From Archilochus colubris (lineage: Eukaryota > Chordata > Aves > Apodiformes > Trochilidae), in assembly GCA_023079485.1 (NCBI GenBank), contig CM041097.1, positions 16,605,658 through 16,669,657 on the forward strand: 64,000 bases of DNA. Direction: 5' to 3'. The stretch's first letter is position 1. Every line of letters starts with the position of its first letter. A program made the translations under genes and the position numbers. Positions 1-14,800 of this stretch are shown here, one piece after another. Under the pieces are notes generated by a model that searched no databases, was not told the DNA's origin, and saw only the letters and a list, made by a program, of their open reading frames with translations.

Positions 1-3000
1 TCAAATAAAGTTTTCCTAAATTGTGGTCACAAGGCAATACTCAGGAATCTGTCACTGCATTACTCTTCCTGCTGCCTTTAAATACACCCTAACTCTGTAC
101 AGACATGTTTCTAAATCATTCCTAATTTCAGTCTTACCTAAACTATATGCATATTAAAAGACAAAAGAGTTGTAAAAAAAATATCTGGAAATCTAAAACT
201 GGTTTTTGAGGGCTGGAAGAACAATTAGGAATAATTAAAATGTTTTTGTGGAAGTTTTGCAATGGATGTTCCCTTTTAAGCAGATGATTAGGTCCACCTG
301 AGCTAATGAATGTTTTCTTAATAGCCATCCCATTCATTTAGACTGCCAGATCCTTCAAGGCTCCTGAAAAACTCCCACTGAGCAGAGCAGGGGCTGCCTG
401 TCCCACTCCACAGGCAGAATTTGGCCTGGTCAAGGTTTTCTGTGTCTTTCTGGAGAAGACAAGAGGTGTAAAGCTCTTGGATCACACCTCATTTCCCAGG
501 CACCTCTGTGCACCAGCCTGACTGCTACCACCAGCTGCTTCTTTTGCCAACCCATGAGATGAAGCTTCCTGCATTTTTACTGCCATCCTCTTAGAGATAT
601 TACAGAACACTGAACAACAACAACAACAACAAGATAGGGGCTTCTTAACACTTTTCCCCATACAAACAGAGTTGTAATTGTAGACTAACAAGACACCAAG
701 ACAGCACAGACTTAAGTAGTGAGACACCTTAATAAAAGAAGCAGCTGGTTTTTTTTTTTTACCTGGCTGATCCTGTACTCAGTTTTGAATAAAATGCAAG
801 TTTGTCTGGACCTGACAGCAGGAGCTCACTGGCGTGGAAAAACGGCTCCATCAGGATCAGAGGCAAGAGCTGGCAGATCCTCTGCTTTGAGAGATGTGCA
901 AGAAAACTGCTCAGGGGGCCTTGGCTTGGTATTCCTATCAGCCTGATGCATTTTGTTTAAAAAAATATTTTGTTTTGTTCTTTTGTTTGTGGTTGCAATG
1001 GGGTGAAAAATCTAGAGAGGGGTTTTGGGGGGTTGTGTGACCAAGCACTTCTGCAGAGCTGCAGCCCCAGGCACAGCACATGTTGCACCCAAGATGTTTC
1101 CAAGGTTGATGGCAAATTCTGACCAAGAATTGGTCAGAATTATCCAGATCTCTGAATTTCCATCCAAGAGAACAGTGGGTGAAGTTGAGAGGGCAGTACA
1201 ACCCATGGGTTTGCTGCAGCCTTTCCCTCAGGAAGCAATTTCAAAGCACCTCATGGTACGTGCAAGGAGGTTCAGCAACCCAGGAACTGGCTGGGAACAA
1301 TCTCCAGACAAATCTGGCAATTCAAACCCAGGAAACATAAAAGTTTTCTGCCCACAGGAATGCACCCCTCCCCGATGAAGGAAATGACCTCCCTGCCAGC
1401 ACTGCTGGAAGAAGGGCTGCCTTTCAGCCCATCCACTCCAGTTTGCTGTCTGGCATCCTAACTTCTACTGCAATCTTTTTATTTCCAATTGCTATGCCTG
1501 GCCATGAAGGGAGGCATTTGAGGAGATGGCAGGAGAGCCAAAATACCCCACCTGCAGCAACTTCTGAGAAGCAAGCAGACAGCTCCCACCTGTGCCTGCA
1601 TAAATTGTCAGAGTTCACCTGGAGGCATCCTTCATCTCTTACATATTAAGCTGTTCCTCTAAAAACCTCTTCACTCACAGTTTGGTTTTTTTTTTTGTTT
1701 TTTTTTTTTTGTAATGCATTAGGATCCATCCTTGCTTGGCGTTAACAAGATTTAGAGATGTTTCAGCACCAAAATGTCCCAAAATACCTGTGTTTTGGGG
1801 CTGGTGATGTTCAAGCAACTTTCAGCACATCTGGAAGAAACTGAATTTTAGAGCAGTACTGTGAAGGCTCTGTGTTTATTTTAAATAATTATGCAAGCTT
1901 GGTATCTAATGTCTAAAACAATGGCTTCTACTTGGCAAGAAATGAACACCATAAAAGAAATCTCTGCCTAATTAGATCTGCCTGCTGAGAAGCCTGTACA
2001 AATGCTGTTGTTTTCTGCACCACTCAGCAAAGCAGGACAGCAAATTTAAATTAAGTTAATGGTTTGGAGGAAAAAACTTTCAACACAAGTGCTTAGTATA
2101 TGTTGAATTACAAGAAAAATATCATCAAAATTACCCATTTCCAAACTAGTATACTCTAAGCAAAGCACTTCTGAGAACATAATGTATTCAAGACAATCAG
2201 CATTAGAATCTAAATTCTTTTAGATTTTAAACAATACCACAGCAAGAGTAGTTCTTTTCTTCAGACATTATAGTTCATTTATCACCAGGGAGTCGCCCAC
2301 AGAAACACAATGAAGTGGGAGAACAAGTCAAAAAGCCAGCAAGCTGCTTTCTCAAATTCTCATCCCTGAGTGGATCACCACGTATTGGCTGAATGCAGAA
2401 TAAACTCAACTCAGACCCTAACACATTCTTCCCAGACAAGATGAGGCATTGTTTATGTCACCAGTGAGAGATAAAAGGAAGATTTATCCTGATTTCAAAT
2501 GGCATACAAAATCCTGGGACCTGTTTTATGCCTTTGCTAAATGATTCAGAGGAGACAGGGGACAGGATCTTGGCATGCCACTCCAGAGCAAGCAGGAGGC
2601 ATTTCTCCAAGCTGGAGGCATCTCTTGGTATCAGCTGCAGCTAAAGGCAGAATATGTCTGCAAAGCAGCAGGACTGCAGAGTTCATCCCAGCTGGAGAGT
2701 TAAGGCTGAGCTGAACTTGAACAAGAGTTGCCAAACCCAGGCTTTTTCTGCTCTATGAAACTCCAGGATTATAATCAACTGAGCCCAGCCTAACCTCCAG
2801 CCAGCATGGAGCCACTGCTTTTATCTACAGAGGCAATTCTCCTAAATGACACACAAAATAATTGTCCATTTTCAGTCTATTACAGCACTGGAACACAGGG
2901 CTCTTCCCGTGGGTGCCCAGCAGCTCCCAGTCCCAGGTGAGGGATAAAACACAACCTCCCTTCACCAGAAACTGCTTCCATAGCAGCACTAGCTTCCAGG

Positions 3001-5794
3001 AGGGAGCAACCCAACTCCTTTCCTCCACACCATCCCAGGTCAAGCAGGAAAATATTCCTAGTTGGACTCCAACCTCCCCAGCCAGCTTTGCACAGCCACA
3101 CACAGCAGGTTCTCCTGGCCCAGCCCTGAGTTGCACATTGTCCTCTCCAACACCACACGTTCCCCTGATGGATGCTGAGGGAGGGCAAGGCTGGGAGATA
3201 GGGATCTGGGGATTGCTTCACAGGCTCTGCTGTGCAAGTTGTTTCCTGTGAGGAGTTCTCCAGCCTTGGACTTCATGCAGCAGTGTTGATCCAACAACAA
3301 AATCTTGGGATAACCACTGTGCTGCTCCAAGGCTCGTTTTTAGGTCTCTGTGCCTCGAGACCTACTTGGATAAAGCCAAAAGATTTCACTTTTTGAGGAT
3401 GGAGGGTTTATTTGCTGGAGTTTAACAGACACTGCGTTAATGGGTGCAGTTAATTTTATATATATTATTTTAAAATTATTATTAATTTTTTTGAAAAATT
3501 ACTCTGATTAGAGAGTTGGCTTTTATCAGATGCCTATGATGAACACATTTTAAAAATGCAGCTACACCTGACAGCAGCCATTAGCACTGCAGGAAAGACA
3601 CAGGGATCAGAACAAAAACCATTGATGTCAAACTGATGCCTGCTCAAAGTCTCCCACCTAAAACTCAGCACTTTCCCACAGCAGCCAGTAGCAGAAAGGT
3701 TTGCACATCCAGAGATCATCTGTATCTTTAACATTAGAAAAAGGCCAGCTTGGGCTTCATTAGACTTAGTTGCATACATATTTAACCACCACTAACTTGA
3801 GCACAAGAAGGATGCTCTTTCCCAGATGGCCAGGGATAAATACAACATCACTTTTGATCCACAGTATAAACAGCAGGATAACACCAACAGATGGAAGTTG
3901 TGAGTTAACTCCATCCCAAAAAGCAAAGCAAGAAAATTCTGCTAAATCCAGCAAAAACTAGCATCTTTACTCCAAAAGGCAGGCACAGTTTACATCCCCC
4001 CTCTCCTCTTGCCTGCTGTTTCAGAAAGGACTCTGCTTGCTGATCTTTGGAGCTCAGGGGATACTACACTGCCAGATCCCTCCACACTTCTTCCATCATC
4101 TTTTTGGCATTAAACCTTCCCTCTGCAATGAGGCTTCCTTTTTAATCTTCCAGTGAATAATTAAAATTACAGTAAAGCAGACCCTTTGTAACACTTTCAC
4201 TGCAGAACTGACCTTTAGTTTTTATTTTATTTATTTTTCCCCAAACATGACTCTTACTGCGTTCAAAGGCAACGCCTCGTAACTGCCTGGAGCAGGGTGG
4301 GACTTGATATCTGAGCCCTGCTGACCTGAAAAAAAATTTTCTTAATCTCCCTGATTAATGTTGTAAACTGAAATCCTACAAGTGTAAAAACTGCTGGGCG
4401 AAGCAATCCTTCTACTCAGGCAGGCAGCATTTTCTTGGAAACCACTGCTGGTCACAGCTGGACATCTTGGAGAAAGAATGATCTATATTTGACCTGACCA
4501 GGAAATTTTGTAGATATTGCCTAAAAACTCACAGCTGCTCAAGAGATGCTCCTGGATGCTCTTTGATGATCAATAGCTGCAGCAACACTGACTTGATTTC
4601 CTAGGCTTATTCTTGTGTCACTGTCATTTTAGAGCTGGTGAAAGAAAGCTGGGGATAAAGTAAGTGCTTTACTAAACAAAGCAAAGAAAGGACTTTGGAG
4701 TTCAACCTTGCACACACAGGTATATAAATATACCAAAAGAAACCACGTTATAGCCTGCTCTGGCAAAAGAGAAGCTCAAGTTGAGAGCTTAAAGGGGAAT
4801 TACTCTCAACAAGGAAGTTTTGTTAAGATGTGTTTTTTGGCTGAAAGACACTAAACAGTATCATTTTGCAAATGTAAAAATTCCCTGGCAGGAAGCACAC
4901 GCTTCATGTGAACTCCTGCCCAGATCATTCTTAGGGAAGCAGAACAGCAAAACCCCAGGACTCTTTCTCTTCATGGCTTGGATCTTCCAGCAAAGACATG
5001 ACCAGAAAGAAATCACACACACCCAACTCCCTGGCCCCTGCTCATGCATTTCTGGCTCTTCCCCTCTATATCAAGTGGGTTAAATAACTCTTCAAAGCCT
5101 GTCAGTCTTGTGACAGGGAGATGTGTGTGGCTATAGGACTGGGGTTTTTCCAAGGCCACTGACAGAAGAGGCTGTTAGGGCTGGTGGGGGCTTTGCTGGA
5201 GCCAGCAGTGTGATATGGGACCCCCTGCCCCATTTAAACAACAGGAGAGGTTGTTGGCAGGAGACAGACTGGGAGTAGGGGGGTGGAAAAAAAACCTCCA
5301 GTACTTGGCATTTATTCTCAGTCCCCCCTTACAATCCATTGCATCATGGAAAGATCCAGTTGCTTCCCAGGCCTGCAGTTTCACGCAGTTCCCCTCGTGT
5401 TTCACGGCTATTAGTGGATCCTTTTATCACTTCACACACAAAAGAAATACATTCCAAAGCCAAGTGAAAACCCTGCTGGAGTACAAGCCTGTAGTTTGAG
5501 ACAAAATTGCTTCATACTTCTACACTGAACCCTGGAGGCTGCCAAAATTCCTGACCAAACTGTCCAGAGACCACCAAACTCAAGATGATGCACGAGCCAA
5601 AGCTCCCCAAGGGAGTTTCCACTATCTGCACCAGGAGACCTTCACTGCCTGGGTGCCAGCAGAATTCTGCTGCCTCCAACCCCTGCTCTTTTGCTCACTA
5701 GTCTTAATAAGCAACAGCTTAAAAAAGTATAATCTGACATGCAACACCATCCACCTCCCCCTGAAAAGAATGAGATGAAAAAAAAACAACTTAC
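1..5794 (-). other. FRMD4B: FRMD4B intron 11 (partial)
   Basis: Non-coding on the evidence of the sequence: open frames are short, overlap on both strands and resemble no protein I know. I looked for the next FERM F3 exon here and did not find it. The stretch 3450-3500 is very AT-rich, and 1860-2150 is AT-rich complex sequence without simple repeats. T tracts lie at 1682-1710. No clear transposon. Confidence 0.85.
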
Positions 5795-5881
5795 TTTTCT
5801 TGGCTTAACTTTGTCTTGTAAGTCGTACTGGCCTATTCCTTTGTAACTTATTCCAAGCCACCATGGGATTCCTTGCTTATC
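5795..5881 (-). CDS. FRMD4B: FRMD4B coding exon 11 (start of F3 lobe), last exon in window
   Basis: This exon has 29 codons (residues 264-292) and is phase 0 at both ends. It begins [20 protein letters not shown] and ends LQDKVKPRK. The [10 protein letters not shown] stretch is the F3 (PTB/PH-like) signature of the FRMD4 pair, and GIGQYD is what points to FRMD4B rather than FRMD4A. The acceptor is a long T tract ending TTTTTTAG and the donor GTAAGT. The next exon, expected to begin LFQWKQLENLYF, is not in the 5.8 kb to the left. Confidence 0.96.
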
Positions 5882-8800
5882 CTAAAAAACAGATGTCTAC
5901 ATAACCAAGAGCTACTTAAGAATTAAGCAATTCCAAGATTACAGCCCAATTCATCCCATGACAAGTATGAGTAGGTACAGAACAAGGATATCTTTTGCAA
6001 ACAAACTGATACGAAGGGGATTGCTGGAGCAAATTTTGAAACTTTTCCCCCTGCTTTCTCAAGCAGAGGCAAGAAACTACCTGATGGTTCTTCAAAGTGG
6101 CCCAAAAAGCAACAGCACTGTCCCAGCAAGGGGGTATCACTTCTTGCAGGAGTGGCTGTAAGGGTGGAATGATACGGGCACAGGACAAAAACTGTGGCCA
6201 GTGATGTATCCATTAAATTCAATCATGGACAGGCCCAGAGAACAGTACAAAAAAATCAGCTTCTCCAGTGCCACAGTTGTGGCCATGACTTAAAGGAAGG
6301 AGACATCACCTCTGCTGCAGAAAGCACTTTAACCCAGGCTGTGCTCTCCAAATTGGAATAAATGGTGCATTTCCATCACTCTCCAAAAATACTTTGCAGC
6401 ACTTCCCACTCCAAGTGTGCACCCACTAATCAGCAGACCACTTGGAAGGAGTCTTTCCTACAGTGCATCTTTTTTTTTCATTTATTTTTGTAACTTTGAT
6501 TAGAAATGTCTCTGGGGAAACTATTAGCAGCTTTGGATCTAAAAGTGATCTCCAGTTTAATTAAGCTGATATGAATTTAGCTCCTGATAGGATTACAGAA
6601 GGTTTTACAGGGATGCCTTTCAGTCCTCTACAGCACATAAAGCTTTGCTGCTCCCTGGAAACACTTTTTAAAGAACACTGATGGAGGAAAAAAATTATAG
6701 TGGTTGAAAAATGGGGAGTTTAATACTGATAGAAAGGTACTGAATCATCAAACTACTCCTATAGGAATGTAATCACACATAATAAGCTAAGCAATCACGT
6801 TATCTATGAGCATTTACCAACCTTCACTCCATAGTAATGAACCCCATATGTTGGCAGAGCTTCCACAACTTTCATGTACCTGTGGACAGATTTATAGTGT
6901 ATCAGATGATTTTCTCTGGAGGGAATAATATCTATTAACATTTTCTTTTTTCCACACATACATTCAGGACATCTCATTTATCATTTGTATATTTTGAAGT
7001 TCTTAATAACTGAGGGCCCAATCTTTTCAGAAAAAAAAGCTTAGCATCCTGTTTGGGGAAAACAATGTGATGTTTTGGCCCAGCTAAAGCAAATGGACAA
7101 TCTCATCCAACAAAATATTCAATCTCTTAGCAGAAGGTCAGAGAACTGAAAGTAAAAACTCTGGACTGAACATGTGAGCCTTTTGGGAAATACTGGCAAT
7201 AAAGACATGCCTGTAATTATTCTATTCCAGTGCTCTGGTTCCAGTGGAGAGGCTCCAAATGGAAGTGTTTATGTAGTTGTATGACTGTTTCATGAGGCAA
7301 TTCAGGCAACCACTGAACAGACAATCTCTCCCTTGATCATCTCAAAAGAAGGCCCTGAATGGTTAAGACAGAATTAGAGGCATCCAGGTATGGGAGAAAA
7401 ACTACAAACAGTCTGCACAGGGCAACCATGGCAAGCATCTCAAACTTCCCACTGCATCTGACTGCAGGGAATAGTCATATTAACAGTAAATTAAAAATAA
7501 AATTCCACAAGTTCTGCATGCAGTTTATTCTTTTGAAGGCCAAATTCTGAATGTTTCAATAAATGTTGGCTTGTTGGTTTTTCTACAGGACCCAAGGTAA
7601 ATACTTGCCCTTAAGGATCTGATGTGAAAACCAACTGATAACAAGCAAGGTACAGAGAAAAAAGTCTTCCAAAGTGAAGTCTAAATATTTTTTTTAATTT
7701 GAGGTATCTGAATGAGCACACAATCCTAACTGCAAGCTTGTGAAATCTAAAACTTCAAATAATTTGTCTTTGAAACCTAACTCAATAAAGAAAGAACCTG
7801 ACAGATTTAAGTTGTAAAGTTTGCAAGCAATAATGACCAAACTAGCCCACATTGCCACATCCTAACAAAGAAGAAAACCAGAAAAGTAAAAACATTATCT
7901 TCACAAATTAACAAGTGTGATACTCACTGAACAATGGCTTGTCCTCTGGTCAGACCTTTAATTTGTGTGTAATGCTCAATCACTCTGTCCTCACTGCAAA
8001 CCAAGCACAAAACCCAATTTAGAGGCTCGGGGACTTTTTTCGTGTGTGATGGCATCTGTCGAAATTCAGACTCCTGCTCAGCATGCAGAGAAGTTTCCCT
8101 CTGTACATTTCTCACTCTGGTTTACATTCTGTTTCTTACTGATTTCTTTCCCACCCTTCATTAAGCAGCACAGAGCTGCCTGGCTGATCCCCCCCATCCC
8201 ATGCTGTGTTCCAGACTAATTAAAGAATCGTTTTGGACCATCCTGCTCTGCTGCAGATGCTGCTGCAGAATAATGGCACTAATTGTATTAATTCATTTGC
8301 ATGTTCTAAAGGACCAGAACTTCAAAGGGTGGTTAGTGCTCCATATGCAAGACAGAAGTAGGTAAACCAGAAATGTTTTATTTCCAGGGTATCTTTTCCT
8401 CTGCTGACATTTTCATCAGTGAAAAAAACCAAAGATCTGTCAGCAATGACCTTTTTGCATTTTTCCCCATTATACACTTCAACACTTCGTTTCAGCAAAA
8501 TGCAAACTAAGATATGAATCTAAGTGTCAGATACTGGAAAGCAAAATAAACCACAGCAGTTCTCATTCTGAAAATAAATTATCCCATAAGCAAGTACTGG
8601 TATACTCAAAAATCCATCAGGTTCACATCACACCTAAAAAAAATGAAGCTAATGAAGGAGTCAAGCTTGCACAAGGACATCGATGCCAAGCAAACAGTAT
8701 CACTGATTTATCCCAAATGCTCTGATCCTTTACAGTAGATTCAACTCACAAAACTGGACTTGCCCTTCTGTTTCCAGCTTTTTTAGCTGATTTTCTCTCC

Positions 8801-11800
8801 CCACTCATCCTATTGAGGACAGCAGCTGGGTGGGCATCTGGCAGCCAGCCAAGGTCAGCCCACCCCAGAGGCTCTGCTGTGTGACAGCTGAAGAGCAAGG
8901 GGCTCTTTGCAAAGCCACGCTTGGCTGGGATTCAGATTTCAGCTCTCATTCAGTTCAGCTCTCTTTCAGTCCCCACAAGTTCTGACCCCAAGCAGCTTCA
9001 TCTGGGTGCACGTTCCGTGTGGGATTTGCATGGGATCTCATGGATCTTGCAACGTTGGGACAAACAGAAACACCTGAAGAGAAGCTGACTCCAAGTTCTG
9101 TATCATACAGGCTGAAAACTTTTTTTTTTTAAAGCGTTCCAAAGCTCTTTAAAAGTGATCTTGAATGGTAATTCATAGCAATAATTTACATCTTAAAATA
9201 AATAGCTCACCAGTAAGCGAGTGATGGATGCTCCTGCAGTGTCTTGGTAGGAAAGACAGGCAGTGTCTTCAAGTCTTTCCGAGTGTTTTCATCACTAAAA
9301 CCAAAAAATGAGCACAGAGTCACTGCCAGTGAATCATAGATGCAGTCATTAGTTTCAGCAGCAGAATGGGCTGTACTTGCTACCCAAGAAGGTGGTGCAT
9401 TGCCCCACATCAGGCTGGCATAGCAACGTAACTCTAGCTGCCCTCTCACATGACAGTGATGGATTTGGTGTCATGCAGACTCATGCTGTAACTCATTGTA
9501 CAGACACAGCATTCCCAGGCCACTGCGGTGGGAGCACAGGACCAAGATTTGGGTTTGCACACCCTCTGTTTGCTGAGAGCAGAATGAGGCCTGAAAGAGC
9601 TGCAAAAGAAAAGCCTCTGCCCAAAGCCCAGGCTTGTAGTGCTAAAAATTATTTATCTTCAGCTAAAATCCCACCTACAGACAACAGATTTCAGAAAGCA
9701 GCACGGTAGTTGTCAAATCTGTTTAACACTGCTCTGACTCAAAACAGAGGTTTTCAGTTCATATACTTTATTTTCACTGAAGAGAGTTTTCCTGGCCTGC
9801 TTATTCTACAGAAAGTTCAAATATTTTAGACTACAGGCCCAGCTTGGGATGAAATAAGGCTTGAAGTACATGAATGCAATTTCTCATGACCTCCCCCTTC
9901 CCCCCCAGCTAAATATTTGAAAATTTATTTACAGGCATCAGGAAAATGGTTAATATTTTCTCCTTACATGCTCCATTAATTAATCAGCTGAAAGTTGCAC
10001 GCCTGATTTCTGCAGGATTGCTGCATGCCTTTGCAGCAGCCCCAACAAGCAGGAACATGACTCTTGTATGTAAGGAATGCATCACTCATGTCCACCAGCA
10101 TCCACCTCCACTTCTGCATCTAGGCTTTCCTTGAAGGTGTTTTCCTGCTCCTGCCCTCTGGTTTCATCACATTCCACTATCAAGAGATGTCCTCTGAGCT
10201 ACCCATCCCCTCAAAATCTGCACCTTGTCCCTCAGCAGACAGGACCAGAGCACAGAAATCTGCTCAGTGGGTATCACAGCTCAACCTCTGCAGCCCAAAC
10301 CCCACCACATCTCCATCTCACACAGCAGCTATCCCATTAAAAGTGCAGTAAATGAAAGGTTTTTATTCCTCAGCAAGCACAGGTTCATCTGTGCCTCAAC
10401 CCTAACTAAGAGGGACCACCTCCAGGGAGGAGGAAACAGTTCAATCAGCAGCCTATTTATTTTTCAGCTTCTTTGATGAAGTTGCCAAGAAAAGGGTCAA
10501 TTAGCACTGAGGAGCTGTTGCTGCTCAGCTTTGCTGGGCTGGGGCTCTTCTGCCAGGATTAGCCACTTTTCTTTGCAAGCTGGCCAGCACCCAAGTGCCA
10601 CAAAGGGGGGGACAGCTGGGGAGAAAAATCAGGATCTCTCAATGCTCAAATATAGTCAATGCTCACAAAAGTTGAGGGGGGTTTTTATTCACCCCTTAAA
10701 AGCTCATTTTAATGGGATCAAAAGGCCCCAGGACATCTCAGCTTGCAGCAAGAAGGCAGGTTACCAAGGGGTTTTGTAGGGACAAATGGAAATTCAGACA
10801 GAGCACACACTCCAGAGGCCCCAGAAACCAGAGAAAAAACTAAAAAAAAAACCAAAACAAACTAAAAAACACCAAAAAACCCCCAAAACACCATAAAGAA
10901 AAAAACCCCACAAAACAAAAAACCAAAACACCAAAAAAATAAGCCCTGAGCAACCCATCCTCATCTCACAGCTGACTCCTCTCAGAGCAGGAGGTTCAGC
11001 CAGATTGTCCCTTCCAACTTCAATCGTAGATTCAGAGGATAATTTATTATTAAAACAAAAATATCTTCCCATTTTTAAGCCTGATTCACAACTGCAATGG
11101 CTGCTGCAGCCGTCAGGGTTGGCAGGGAAATGGAGTGAAGAAGTAGTTTTGGAAGGAGGCAATAACACACGAGCTCATTTTTACCCAACAAGGGGGCTGT
11201 TCCTCTAAATATAGATTCTCAACCCCTAATATTCATAATCAGAGGTTTAATGGTTGGTCTGTAAACCCCAGTTTAAAAACCTGCTTGCCAGTGAACAACA
11301 AAACACCCAAGCAAGGGCTGAAGCACTAACAAGGCTGATGCTGGGAAGCAAGAGCTGAGCTCTGGCCAGGCAGGGGGGGGACAGATGATTCCCCAGATGT
11401 CACCATCACAGCTGGATGGAGAGGTCCCAAGCTCTCCTTCACCAGCTCCTCTGGGGCCAGAGTCACTGAGACTCTGCAGAAATGCCACAGATCATGGTAG
11501 GTGTGTCCTACCATCCTTGGAAATGCCACTTTTTTGCAGTTTGTGGCCTATCTGTCTTCTCTCTGGGTTTTTCCACCCCTCGTGGGTTACTGGTTGAGTA
11601 ACTGCTTATTTTATCCCCATCCAAAGCCAAAAGGAGGCTACCAGTTAAGCTGGAGTGATGAGTAAAAGCTCCTCAATATGAAAACATCCACCACTGGATT
11701 TAAACCAAGCACTGGCCAGCCAGCACAACCACCTCCTTGAGACACTCTGTGGGCTCAGAGTGGAGACACAGAGTGACCAAAGAGCCACAGTGATGGCTGT

Positions 11801-14800
11801 CCCATGACAGGGGACAAATCCCATCAGCACCACATTCATTAGCAGTTCATTAGCAGCAGAGTTCATGAAGTGGTGGAGACTCAGAGCAGAGCTGGACCTT
11901 TCCTGTTCTTCTGCCAACCTACAAAAACTCATTCAACTTCCCACAACAGCAGAAAATAACACTTTTATGAGGCAAAGTTGGCCCTTGGGACTTGCCTTCC
12001 CAAGGGGACCTGATCTCATACCCTGAGGTTCAGACACCCCAGGCTGTACATTTGCAGTTGGAGAGACCATCAAAATGGACTTAACAAGGCCTGAAAGTCT
12101 CTTGAGAAGCCAGAGGAGGATTTTATTTTCTCCTGTATAGTTGTAAAATAAAGTCTGAAACACTCCTAGAAAAACATAAAAGACTTTGCACAGCTCCTTG
12201 CATCCTGGATGCCTTCAGACAGCAGAGGCTGGCACGCAGCAGCCCTGATCTGCTGACTGCACCATCCAAGGATTAGCATCTGGGATGATTCATGGCTTCA
12301 GGGATAATAAAAGCCTCAAATGTTCCTCCTCCTCCATCCACAGAGTTCATTATCCCTTCATCTGCACCGAACAGCCTGAGCACATCTCCCTTTGACCTTC
12401 AGGATCACTTTCCCAAGCTCTCCAAGCCCCAGTAGTTGCCCAGAGGTGACAACTCCAGATAGCAGGAGTGAGGGGTTGAATTATTACCTGTTCCTGTTTG
12501 GTTTTACAACAACCACAAAATGAGACAGAGATCCAGGGCAGAAAACCCTGGCTCCAGATGTCCAACCATCTGCATTATCTTCCAACCAAGCACACCAGGT
12601 GCTGGACCTGGTGTGTCCATGGTTGAACCTCACCAGGGCAGGAGGAGGACTCAGATGTTGGGATGGAGGAGCCCACTTAGTTCTGGCCTCTGATATGGAA
12701 GGGGCTTGACTGGTAGCAATTGGCAAAGTGACAACCTAAATTTAAACTGCCCAGAGCCTTTGGAAAAAGGTTTGGTTACTTCCCAGGAGAAGAATATAGG
12801 AAACTCTCATTTGAACTGTTTTTCCACTATGGAGTAAACTCAAAGAAAAGCAGTAGATGGACCCTTTCCTTCCCATCCCACCCTCAAAAGGGAAGGGTTT
12901 TTTTCCTAGCAAATATTGAGCAGAACTTGAATTTCTCTGGGCAACATAAATGAAAATCTACATCAGACACTTCCCACGCTGAACTCAGTTTGCATTCTTG
13001 GTACTTTCTCTATTTCATTTTCTGTCCAAAGGCAAACAAGTGTTGGGCAAGACATTATCCCCATCAACATGTCCCACTCAGCTGTGCCAGCTCTGTGGAG
13101 AGGGAAGGCAGCATCTCTCCAAAATAGCCAACAGTTAATACTTAACCACAGAACACACTACAAATAGAAGTCCCCACATTCACACTACTATCTCTAGCAG
13201 CAAACCAGAACCAACCCCACTTGCTTCCTCCAACCCACTGATTTTACACCAAAATTTCAGGCATATTGCTAAAAGCCCAACAGAAATCTGGGAAGCACCC
13301 AAGCCAGATTATTGTGGCATGCTTTGCCTAAAGCACGTGAGTGAAAATTAAGAGACTTACCATATTTATGCTCCCAGAAAGTGCATCTTCACAGTTTGGC
13401 ACTGAGTGATCCAACACTCCCTGCTATGCACTGATTTACAGAACTTTGCTTAATTAGGACCATTTGTCAACAGCTGCCCAGGGTTTTCCCTGCACCCACT
13501 GTCAAAACCAGCTTATGCCTGTTGCTGAGGCAGGGAAGAGCTTAGATGCAATAAGATGTGGTTAATGAGATTAGCATAAAATAATGAAGAGCAGCAGACA
13601 CACCCAGAGCAGCAGAAGCAGCACATCGGACTACACCAGAACAGCTTATCAGCCTGCAGCATCTTTGTAAATATTAACAACTTTGATAAGGATAGGGCTT
13701 CAGTCAACTTCTAAGTAACTAAAGCAATGGTAGGTGTGCCTGTCTCTGCTGAATTGTGTTGATAACACTTTATAGAGTAGGAATTTATCACTGGACAAAG
13801 TTCACTGTATAGTGATTTTGCTCTGTTCTTGAAGCCTCTTGACCTCCCATCAATACTTTCTCTTGCTGCTGTGTGATCACTAGAATCAGTCCTCCTGGCT
13901 CTGATTGTCACTATTTTATATTCTGATAATTCTTGAAGTGAATTTTAGGCACATTGCAGGTAACAGAGTGCTCTTAGACAATACTGACCAGTCTCTCAAG
14001 TTAACTCGAAAGTTCTTTGATGAACACCTATAAATCAGCAGATACCTCTGAGAATCACATGTGAGATACAAGCAGAGCTGTGCAGCTAAAAGATGGCAGG
14101 GTATTACCCTACAAGATGCTTCAAAACCTTCCCATTAGGATTTTTCTTCTGGATCTGTTCAAGATATGTAGAGCTAGTAAAAGAACTCAAAACAGCACAC
14201 AATTAAATTAGATACCTAAAAGCTGATGATCTAAGTTTTCAGAGGGCTGATCAGGCTACTCAAGTGATATTAGAAAGTGATGTTATTCTTGGGAATAAGC
14301 CCTGAATTCCTTTGCTCTGTGACACTGTAACACTACAAGAACCTCCCATGTTGTTGCTCACACCTCAGCCTGGTCCTAAGGGGACTTTCTAAAGTGACCA
14401 GACACAGGGTTCTGTCCCCAAGGTCTCTCTGTGGTGACACAAATCATCACACTGCAGCTGGACTGCTTCAGCAAGAGATGCCTTTTCTGTAAGCTTTTGT
14501 TTTGTTTTAAAATAAATGGAAGGGCTGAGCATGGCAACCTCAGCACTCCCATGGAGGTTGGGGCTGCCCTTCAAAGGTCCCACAAGAAACAGGTGTGAGG
14601 AGGAAGCAGGAAGGCAACAGAGGGGGGAAAAAAATGAATGGGGTTAAAAGTGCAGGAGAAAAAAAGGCAAGAGAGAGGGGAAGGCAGAGGGAGAGCCGAT
14701 GGATTTAGCAGCTTTTGAGTATGTCAGAGCAGCAGGATCTTGGCAGCAGGATCTTGAAATGTGCTCTCTGACAAATCCTCTTTTGTGACAAACTCCAGAC

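Noticed and set aside
1..5794. Search for the next FERM exon (LFQWKQLENLYF...)
   Set aside because: No segment on the minus strand gives this conserved sequence. The exon must lie to the left of the window.
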